DNA from: Leptobrachium leishanense
Lineage: Eukaryota; Chordata; Amphibia; Anura; Megophryidae
Direction: 5' to 3'
Length of the DNA: 64,000 bases
Assembly: GCA_009667805.1 (NCBI GenBank)
Contig: CM019066.1
Coordinates: forward strand, 1,302,001 to 1,366,000
The translations under genes and the position numbers were made by a program. Positions 56,125-64,000 of this stretch are shown here, in pieces. Below the pieces are notes generated by a model that was not told where the DNA came from, did no database searches, and was given only the letters and a program-made list of their open reading frames with translations. Every line of letters starts with the position of its first letter. The first letter of the stretch is position 1.

Positions 56125-57044
56125 CAGGGCTTTTTTTCAGGGGATACTCAGTGGTACTCAGTACCGGCACCTCACCACTCAGTACCGGCACCTCACCACC
56201 AGTCAGAACTAACAGGAGAGAGCATGATGCTCCTCCCTCCTCCTGCAGTGGCAGGCAGAGAATCGGAAGCGCACGGCAGGTCATGTTGCTCCTGAATGCT
56301 TCCGATTGTCAGGAGTGTATGTAGGGACTGATAACCCCCCTCCCCCAGTAAGTGACAAGGGAGGGCTGCTCCCCCCTCTCTCTGCAGCCTCTGAAACTTC
56401 TAACAGCATGGGGAGGGGGGTGCAGCATGTTTACACACATCTGCCAGAGCTGTGGATTGTCAGGCAAGCAGTGTGATCAGAGGAGCTGGCACTGTAAGGC
56501 GGTAGTGAGTTTTATTGCTGTGGAGCTCATACACACTGCGCATTACTGTGAGTTTCATTGCTGTGGAGCTCATACACACTGCGCATTACTGTGAGTTTCA
56601 TTGCTGTGGAGCTCATACACACTGTGCATTACTGGGAGTTTCATTGCTGTGGAGCTCATACACACTGCGCATAATGTGAGTTTTATTGCTGGGGAGTTCA
56701 TACATATTCAGCAAAACTGTGAGTTTCATTGCTGTGGTGTTCACAAATGCTAGGGGATTATTCACTCAGTGCCAGCATTGCAAAAAAAAAACCAGCTAAC
56801 TGCCCTGCAATACAGATTTTTCTTGCAACAGAGGCACTTAGTGGATAACACCCATAGGGTTACAACAATAGTTGTAGTTCATTTAAAGGAACACAGTATT
56901 AAAAAATATGGTTCCCTTGTATAGTGTCTTCCTTTGAGTGAGCTACAACTATTGTTTATGAGGACATGAAAATAGTCATAATAATCAGTTTTCCCCCGGA
57001 TGTGAGAGAGTACCCCCACCTATTTTTCCAGAAAAAAAGCATTG
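56125..57044. mobile_element. hAT-like non-autonomous element inside the L2-like LINE
   Basis: The ends CAGGGCTTTTTTTCAGGGG and, from the right, CAATGCTTTTTTTCTGG are inverted, followed by GTACTC/GAGTAC motifs. The flanks TGTTAGAG (56117-56124) and CCTTAGAG (57045-57052) match 6/8. LINE coding sequence resumes directly after. A 44-bp array is internal. Confidence 0.75.
56505..56725. repeat. 44-bp tandem repeat, five copies
   Basis: GAGTTTCATTGCTGTGGAGC followed by TCATACACACTGCGCATTACTGT recurs, the last copy decayed. Confidence 0.95.
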
Positions 57045-57532
57045 CCTTAGAGAAGCCTGTCTGCTCACTTCATGATCTCCCCACTGTATCCCAACATTTC
57101 TTGCACCATCTTCCCACCCATCCCACACGCACCTCGCTACTTCAAGTTTCCCATTTACCCTCACCTAGTGTGTCACCCCTCTCCTCTTAGTTTGTAAGCT
57201 CTCGAACAGGGTCCTCTCTCCTACTGTTCTGTGTGTTTAACGTGTATGTATATTTGTTCGTCTGTCTCACCCATTGTACAGCGCTACGGAACTTGTTAGC
57301 GCTTTAGAAAAACGTGTAACTGTACATTCTTTTTACACTGTCTGGAACGGAAAGGGTTCCATAAATCCACTGGGTCCTGGCAGTGGTTTTATTGTAGTGT
57401 AAGGGTTAAAAACAAATGTTTTTTTATGCTACTAGGAGGACCTATATGGTTTTATTTCTTTGCTATTAAGTTGTGATTGTATATAGATCACCAGTATCAT
57501 TATGCCTTAACAATCCTGATGATCCGTACAAT

Positions 57533-58538
57533 CAGCGGCGTAGCGTGGGTTGTCAGCGCCCGGGGCAAGGCAAGAATTGTGCGCCCCCCCCCCCAACCTG
57601 TGGACACAGTAACACACCCTGATTCCTTTCTACAAGTAGAGTATTGACCCCCTTACCCCACAAGCACAGGTTTTGTATATTAACAAAATAAGGATATAAT
57701 AAAAAATTGAAACACACATGCCCCACGCTAAGCCACTGCTACAAGTCACCCTGTCCCAGTATATGCTAGCATAGTTCCACTCTCACACTATACCCAGTCA
57801 CAGTCTCCCAGTACCCACAGTCACTCTCTCCCTCTCCAAGTACCCCTTTCACTCTCACCCAGTACCCTCCAGTTTCTCTCTCTCTGTACCCACAGTCACT
57901 CTCTCCAAGTGCCCACAGTCACTCTCTCCCAGTACCCCCACTCTCTCTAAGTACCCCCAGTCACTCTCTCCCAGTACCCCCAGTCACTCTCTCCTTCTCC
58001 CTCTCAGTACCCCACTTTCTCCCAGTACCCACAGTCACTCTCTCTCTCCAAGTACCTCCAGTCACTCTCTCCCAGTACCCCCAGTCACTCTTTCTCTCTC
58101 CAAGTACCCCCACTTTCTCCCAGTACCCCCAGTCAATCTCTCTCTCTATCCAAGTACCCCCAGTCACCCTCTCCCCGTACCCCCAGTACCCCCTCACTGT
58201 GTGTTGGTTACGCTGTTCTGGTGTCACACAGTGTCGCCTACCTGCATTATCCGTCGGATAATGCCGCGCTGCTTCACATGACTCATATCAGCATTAAGGA
58301 GCAGTCAGGACAGGACCAGAATTGTCTGTCCTGGTCCTTCCTTCCAGACGCTGAGTGCTAAGTTAAAACTGGCGGCTGCCTGTGCAAGGGCCTCTCACGG
58401 ACACCAGTGTTTGTGAGCGAACACCTTGCTGATCCCTGCTGGAAAATAGTGGTTCAAATTTCTTTTGAAATTCTGCGCCCCCTAAGAAAATTGCTCCCGG
58501 GGCGACCGCCCCCGAGGCCCCCCCACGCTACGCCACTG
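57533..58538. mobile_element. hAT-like element (CAGYGGCGTAGCGTGGG), 8-bp duplication
   Basis: Termini CAGCGGCGTAGCGTGGG and CAGTGGCGTAGCGTGGG (from the right) differ at one base. CGTACAAT (57525-57532) and CGTACAAA (58539-58546) match 7/8. Subterminal GCGCCCGGGGC and GCCCCGGGAGC mirror each other. No transposase. Confidence 0.88.
57770..58200. repeat. Pyrimidine-rich minisatellite (CTCTCCCAGTACCCCCAGTCA)
   Basis: About 20 irregular units of 18-22 bp, with CTCTCTCCAAGTACCCC variants. The G-rich opposite strand contains short G-runs only. Confidence 0.92.
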
Positions 58539-58654
58539 CGTACAAAAACAACTTAATAGCAAAGGAAAAAAAAAAAACAGCACAAATAGGTCTTAAATCT
58601 GTTCTTCTAAGAAGCATCCCAAGGCCAAACACTCCAGGACCCACATGAATAACT

Positions 58655-59708
58655 GATATATTATGACACCCGATCAATATTATATCTTCTGTGCAGCCCG
58701 CATCTATATCATTTATGGAGACAGAAAAATCTCTTTTATCTGGTGTACACCAGACTTTACAATCAGGGGCATTATTTAAGTCCTGCCTGAATCAAGGTTC
58801 ATTGAAAACTAGTTTGGCATAATTGGCAAAAAATGACATGTGACTCACTGTATACAATCTGTTACACAATATGTGTCTGTATTTTCGTATTCTTCAGAGC
58901 TTAGCTGCTGGGGGAATATCTCAATTTCTTTCTTGTACGGGTTTCACGCAAAGTTACCTTAGAAAAGAAAAAAAAAACAATAAAATGCCAATGAAGAGGC
59001 CCATGTCAGGAGAATATGATGGAGAATTCAAGATTTTGCAGGTTGAGGCCTAGCTGAAGGCCTTGCCATACTTTTTTTCCTCATAACTTATTCGAGGAAT
59101 AAATACTAAGCAAATGTCATGTACACAGGAGACGTCACTAGGAAACCACTGGAAATCCGTTGCCGCCGTTTTTGGCAGCCATTTTAGCAATCACACACAT
59201 TTTACATGACGGATTGTGTCATCCTCACATGTGGTATTTTTCAGTTTCTTTCAGGCTGTGAATTAAAATACCGGTAGGATCTCTAGTCTCTGATGCAAGG
59301 AAGGAGAAATCCTAAGAGGTTTCCTGGCCCGCAGCCAGGCGTGGTGTGTAGCCTGCGCCTATGACGCGGATATAGGCGCAGTGATTAATGTGTGGCTTCT
59401 GACCGTGAAATGCGTTATGTGTGCATGGAGGCCGGCACTTAACACGGATGAAGTTTCATTCTGTGTGTAAGACATGTTATGGCTTGAAATCCAGTCCAAT
59501 TTTTTTTCATATTTAGAATTGCTTAACAGATGAACGGTAGCGAGATATTTCTCCAGGCTCGCGTTTACTCTGACAGGAAAATTAGTGTTTGGATTAAGAT
59601 CGGCCAGAGATGGCTGAGGCCAAAGATAGAGTAAAGGCTAAGGCAGAAAACGGGTTTCCACACGTCTGTTACAGAAATAAATACAGTTTAGATGCCTAGG
59701 GGCTGCAA
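58655..59708. other. Non-repetitive stretch
   Basis: No repeats or frames are seen. 59090-59290 has the even texture of possible conserved noncoding DNA (weak). Confidence 0.3.
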
Positions 59709-59716
59709 TCCATTGG

Positions 59717-60638
59717 CAGGGCTGGTGCTAGGCTATTTGGCACCTTAGGCAAGACCAGCTACTTGCGCGCCCCCCCCCCCGAAAATATTGTTAATTGTTG
59801 AAATGTGGGGGGAACACACACACCATGTGCGTGGGGACACACTGTGCACGGACACGCACACACACACAGTCATTTGGTGCCCATCTTAGGCTGGGGTCAG
59901 ACGAGCGTCATTGGAAAGCGGAAGGAATGTCTGTGAGTGGACGTTCCTTCCACTCTGATGCCTTTCTGGCCACCTCGCTGAGTGCAGTTAGTGTGCTCAG
60001 CGCTGCAAGGCTTGATCCTCCTAAGGAGGATGGCACTTTGCAACTCCGTCAACGCACGTCTTAGCACTTTGACGGAGAGGGCTGCTGCACGGACGCAGCA
60101 CGGCCACTATTGCGCATGCAATCCATGCGTGCGCACCAGCATGTGGCTGGCCCCGTCGCAGCGTCACAAAGCTGCGAAGGACGCCAGAAGGCACATCAGT
60201 ACGGGCACACATTATGCGCTCGTCTGACCCCAGCCTTACCCCTCCGCTGGTCGGGCCCGGGATCAGTCTGTGCCTCTTTCTTTCTGTGCCTCTTTCTTTC
60301 GCCTTTTCTTTCGTCTGCCTCTTTCTTTTCTTTCTTTCTCTCTTTCTTCTGTGCCTTTCTGTCTTCTGCCTCTTTTTTTTCTTTAATCTGCCTCTGGTGG
60401 CGCCTGCATGTCATCTGGTGCGCCTGTGTGTCACCATAAGATGCCCAACTTCTGCGTAATTAGTGGGGGTCCGCGAGCTGACAATGTCGGCTTTTTGCAA
60501 GCCGCCAATGGTGACTACATGAGCCGCACAATGAGGAACGGGTACAATAATGGAACCCAGGTTGGGGCCGGCTGTGTCCCTAGGCAGCAGTGCGCTCTAG
60601 GCGATTGCTTAGCTTACCTAGTGGGAGCACCGGCCCTG
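59717..60638. mobile_element. hAT-like element with perfect 8-bp duplication, holding a family B MITE
   Basis: Termini are CAGGGCTGGTGCTAGGC and, from the right, CAGGGCCGGTGCTCCCA. TCCATTGG is exactly duplicated (59709-59716 and 60639-60646). A family B element is nested at 59889-60235, then CT-rich low-complexity sequence (60262-60385). No transposase. Confidence 0.9.
59889..60235. mobile_element. Family B Harbinger-like MITE, best reference copy
   Basis: Termini GGCTGGGGTCAGACGAGCG and GCTCGTCTGACCCCAGCC are near-perfect inverted repeats. TTA is duplicated (59886-59888 and 60236-60238). Length 347 bp; no frame of interest. It shares its outer bases with family A, so both may answer to the same transposase. 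Confidence 0.9.
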
Positions 60639-60649
60639 TCCATTGGTAC

Positions 60650-61440
60650 GAACAGTATGTAAAAAAAAGAACATAAAGGTCAGCAATAAGCCACAATTTT
60701 ATTGACTTTTTAAGCACAGTTGTGTAGGCCTCACTATATATAGTAACCATGTGTGTGCCATATACCTACACGCCATCGTGCTATGGGTGTGCACATGAAA
60801 TCCCTCTGTTCTGCTGCCCTAATTTGAAGAATTTTGCCTTGTAGAAATAGTTTTTTCTCAAATCATTAAACACATTACCAGAGGGTCACCAGACACAGTC
60901 CTACTTTGAATCTCATTTAGGGTTCGATTTTTAATTTGGCCCGGCGGCTGTAATTTTTCTGCATTTTCAGACACAATTCTGCCATTTTTCAGTTCGGGAT
61001 ATTTTATTAAGGGCTTGCCGTCATTTAGATTCCTGTAAAAAAAAAAAAAAAATTGTCTTGATCGTTGACACTTATACTTGTTAATGGAAATTTCAGCTTT
61101 AGCCATTCAGGGCTCGATTTAATTCCATCAGCAGATTTTTTAAAAAAGATTTTTTAATCAGTGAGTCTTGCGTGATTTTTTTAAAAAAATATCAGCTGAT
61201 TCATTGGAATGGATTTGGCCACAGCCTAACTCTGACCCCTTAGTAATAAAATTCAAGCAGGTAATAAGTCCTTTTCTCTCTAATTAACTCCTGTTAGTAA
61301 CCCTAATTTTAAAAAAAATCAAGTCTGAAAAGGTGTTGATAAATGGCTCCTTGTGCAAGGAAACAGTGAAAGTCACTCTGATATCACCCTGACCGAATTC
61401 ACTTTTTATATTGAGGTTGATTTAGCACTAAAAACCTAAC
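60650..61440. other. Unassigned AT-rich stretch
   Basis: Poly-A runs and short inverted TTTTTTAAAAAA motifs (61130-61190). No gene. Confidence 0.4.
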
Positions 61441-61445
61441 CCTAA

Positions 61446-62301
61446 GGCTAGGGTCAGATGAACGCATTATTCGCAGCGACCGTCAAAAAGTGCGTCCGAA
61501 CACATTGACGTATTTTTTCACGGAATGCGCGAAAACGGTCATACGATGCGCATTTTCGTGCGTGATTTTTTATGGATTCTCAATAAAACACTTTTTGCGT
61601 CTGGACGTTATGTTGGCCGGACATTAGCAGCGTCTGACATCTCCTAATCACGCACACACATGCCGCTAGCGGACACAGCGCACTCTGTACGTCACTACTA
61701 GCGGTTCTGCGTTCTCGAAAAAATGCATTCATTTTCCACTAGTGTTGCACAGCCAGACTTTTGTGCGGCCGTACTTCGTATATTGGCCGTCATTGCCCGT
61801 CATTTGCTGCTACTGCGGCCGTGATTTAGGCTAGGGTCAGACGAACGCATTTTTCGCGTTGTCCGTGAAAAGTGCGTTCGAACGAATGGACGTATTTTTT
61901 CACGGAATACGCGATAGCGGTCATACGATGCGCATTTACGTCCGTGATTTTGTACGGATCATCAATAAAACCCTTTCTGCGTCTGGACGTTATGTTGGCC
62001 GGACGTGTGCAGCGTCTGACGTCTCCCAATCACGCACACACGCCGCTAGCGGCCGCAGCGCACTCTGTACGTCAGTAGTAGCAGTTTGACGTTCTCGAAA
62101 AAATGCGTTCGTTGGCCACTTGCGTTGCACGGACGAACTTACGTGCGGCCGTTCGTCGTATGTTCCCCGGCATTGGACGTCATTTGCTGCTAGCACGGCC
62201 GTGATTTCGTGCGGCTAAACGCACGTGAAAAATGCGTTCGTCTGACCCTAGCCTAAGTGCGCCTAAACGCACGTTAAAAATGTGTTAGTCTGACCCCAGC
62301 C
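61446..62301. mobile_element. Family A Harbinger-like MITE hosting a second family A copy
   Basis: TAA flanks the outer element (61443-61445 and 62302-62304). The left piece (61446-61828) and right piece (62254-62301) join into a normal 426-bp-type element once 61829-62253 is removed. Confidence 0.85.
61829..62253. mobile_element. Family A MITE inserted into family A
   Basis: Termini GGCTAGGGTCAGACGAACGC and GCGTTCGTCTGACCCTAGCC are perfect complements. TTA precedes and TAA follows. Perfect ends and 425-bp length mark it as the youngest copy here. Confidence 0.9.
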
Positions 62302-62365
62302 TAAAAGTAACCCAAATCCTAATTTTTAGGGTAAGGGGTATTTTTAGTGTTACTATAAAGGTTAG

Positions 62366-63065
62366 CGGCAAGAACGCATTATCGCGAGGGGCAAAACCCT
62401 TTGCGCTGAACGTCGTATTACAATGTCCGTGCAAAAATGCGTGTTATCGTCTAACGCGGGTGAACCTGCGCGATCGTAATGTACTGCGCGAATCCTATAC
62501 TTAACATTTTGAGCGCAAATGCGTTCGTCGCTGTTACCTGGATGGTATTACAATCTATGCGCAGTTTTTTTAACGCAAAGCATTTGCGCGCATAATTTTT
62601 ACCGTCTTTTGAAAGATCGTGGTAACGGCAAATCTGATCGTTCTGGCCGAACACAAATACACCAGCCAAAAAAAAAAATACAGCAAAGTATACAGTAGTT
62701 ACACATTCTACACATACCAAACCAATAAAATGGAGAAGTTGTGAGTGCTTTTATTATTACTGCAGCATATACGTATACTCAGATTGATTTTGGCAGGCGC
62801 AAAAACTTAACGGGAGACGATTGTGGTTCTTAATTCTGATTGGCTGAATCGCGTTAAAAACAGTCCGCACACCGTTTTCTGCACGCAGCGTTAATGAGCG
62901 TGTGTGATTTTGCGCGTCCATTTTACACGCGCAATTTTTTGACGGATGAAAAAATGCACGTGGATTGTAATACCAGCGTTAATTTACGCGCGCTAACGTT
63001 TAACGCTTCGCGCACAAATTAACGCGCTGAGCGAGTGTTTTTGCGCAAAGAATGTAATAGGGCCC
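62366..63065. mobile_element. Family C element, left end lost
   Basis: 'aagaacgcattatcgcgaggggcaaaaccc' joins mid-family. The right end GAATGTAATAGGGCCC matches 1172 and 9888. GCGC-rich arms, no coding capacity. Confidence 0.8.
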
Positions 63066-63069
63066 AATA

Positions 63070-63462
63070 TCGGCTGTGGAGTCCAGCGGTAATGTCTCTA
63101 CCCTTCGACCGTGGAGAAGCAAGTCAAATCCCATACAGCACATCCCTCCAATAAAACTATGGAGATGCAAGTCTCGACTTTACAAGAAGCGGGTTCAACC
63201 TAACCACCAGGTCACTGATCTACAATCATGGAAACCCGACCGGATCCCACTCAGAAGACGTCACCAGAGTGTGTCTTTGGGCAAGACACCTAACAATAAG
63301 GGTGCGCCTACCTGACAAAATACTTATACATCTCATAGATTGCACGTTTCCTTGGGAACAGGGTCCCCTGAGTCAGCTGATCATCATGTGTGGTATTCTA
63401 ATGTATCAACTCCTTGTACAATGATCTTGTGGCGCTATATAAGAAAAGGATAATAAAAATGT
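63070..63462 (+). mobile_element. tRNA-derived SINE with L2-like tail
   Basis: The head GGCTGTGGAGTCCAGCGGTA and AAGTCAAATCCC resemble A and B boxes. A central TGTCTTTGGGCAAGACACC matches the SINE at 50330. The tail 'ttgtacaatgatcttgtggcgctatataagaaaaggataataa' matches the L2-like LINE. Head and core are thus shared with one SINE and the tail with a different LINE. Confidence 0.75.
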
Positions 63463-63464
63463 AT

Positions 63465-64000
63465 TACAAAAATACGGCCCACAAGCCTTGTATGTAGTGT
63501 CAACATCAGGGGGTGAAAGTCATTGATATTTTATGGTTCCTGGGCAGACCTTGGCCCCAAAATTGTCTGTCTGTGCCCTCAGTCTCTCCACAAATCAAGG
63601 TGCGTGGTCTCAGAGTATTTTTTAGATCTTGCATCTTTGCGATATGTTTATTTATTCATCATTAATATATAAATATGCATAAAGATGTATTAGGACAGCA
63701 TATCACGCATCTCCTCTAGCTGTAAGGAGATATTGGATCAATGCATTAAATTTTATCTCTCGCTCTGTCTTTTTTTTCTTATTCCAAAAATAGTATTGCA
63801 ACTTGGCTTTTTCACGCAGGGTTTTCGTTAATGTTATGCATGGATGTGGCAAGCTTAACCAGCAGACAGCTGCCTTTATGTGACTGACAAGAGTTCATTG
63901 GTTCCTTCTTCGCCTATTGTTAATTCACAGGTCACACCAGCATGTGGTTGTCTGCTCATGATAGGCGTGGTAGCATACTTAAAGATGAAGGGATTAGCAT
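63465..64000. other. Unassigned stretch
   Basis: No repeats, frames or terminal motifs are recognised up to the window end. Confidence 0.4.

Larger units (their letters stand above)
55180..57100 (+). pseudogene. L2-like reverse transcriptase remnant
   Basis: The recognisable motifs are [15 protein letters not shown], a catalytic box changed to YVDI (for YADD), [28 protein letters not shown] and LHRLPVSYRIEFKLLVLTYKAL. Several stops and a frameshift near 55560-55700 break it. The altered catalytic box alone would abolish activity. The final residues lie after the inserted hAT. Confidence 0.88.
55140..57325 (+). mobile_element. L2-like LINE, 5'-truncated and split by a hAT
   Basis: A reverse transcriptase C-terminal half and 3' UTR are followed by the tail 'ttgtacagcgctacggaacttgttagcgcttta'. 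Removing 56125-57044 restores continuity of the C-terminal coding region. The same tail family is scattered through the window. Confidence 0.88.
57345..58650. mobile_element. Palindromic MITE split by a hAT
   Basis: Left arm 'actgggtcctgg...aggacctatatgg...tttctttgctattaagttgt' and right arm 'acaacttaatagcaaaggaaa...aataggtcttaa...ccaggacccac' are reverse complements. They lie on either side of the hAT at 57533-58538. Confidence 0.75.

Noticed and set aside
60262..60385. CT-rich tract as a regulatory element
   Set aside because: It is simple low-complexity (TTTC)n-type sequence within a hAT.
63070..63140. A functional tRNA gene
   Set aside because: The A and B box resemblance belongs to a SINE head; no cloverleaf with paired arms could be drawn.

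Overview
This window looks like repeat-dense intergenic DNA from a vertebrate nuclear genome, most likely an amphibian and probably a frog. The evidence is a CR1 retrotransposon fragment ending in a TTCTATG-type 3' repeat, other LINE fragments with SINEs that share their 3' tails, three kinds of Tc1-like elements, many non-autonomous hAT, Harbinger-like and TTAA-inserting elements, and long minisatellites. The species assignment is inference. I found no host protein-coding gene, no tRNA or rRNA gene and no bacterial-type operon. Nearly every long reading frame belongs to a transposon or is forced open by a tandem repeat.

Layout. 0-8 kb: Harbinger-like elements (families A and C), D-family elements, a hAT with a minisatellite (4.05-5.37 kb) and a short L1-like retroposon with 14-bp target duplications (5.47-6.49 kb). 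8-12.4 kb: a B element holding a C element, a palindromic MITE, an A element with perfect TAA duplications and a D element. 12.56-16.93 kb: a complete LTR retrotransposon on the minus strand, with 859/860-bp LTRs, a 5-bp duplication, a tRNA-Leu primer site and a polypurine tract. It has no pol; its one long, broken reading frame carries about five 52-residue repeats. 17-23 kb: an inverted-repeat element, candidate conserved noncoding DNA, a 36-bp minisatellite and a hAT. 23.0-28.7 kb: a Tc1 transposase relic split by a 5.3-kb hAT that itself holds a LINE. 28.9-30.7 kb: a TTAA-flanked element. 31-36 kb: D elements, a small hAT with a perfect duplication and a GATA/GATG satellite. 36.65-41.12 kb: four nested layers (B element, hAT, CR1 and minisatellite, Tc1). 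41-46.6 kb: a second Tc1 type and very long minisatellites. 47.5-49.2 kb: a near-perfect terminal-inverted-repeat element with a 32-bp minisatellite. 50-54 kb: a SINE, small MITEs and a third Tc1 type. 55-59 kb: an L2-like LINE split by a hAT, then a hAT inside a palindromic MITE. 59.7-63.5 kb: a hAT holding a B element, an A element inserted in an A element, a C element and a SINE.

The parts work as a layered ecosystem rather than a pathway. Autonomous elements appear only as damaged copies (Tc1, LINE). Non-autonomous elements carry the matching termini. Exact target-site duplications allow the order of several insertions to be read directly. Coordinates marked by duplications are exact by my count; other boundaries are approximate by tens of bases.
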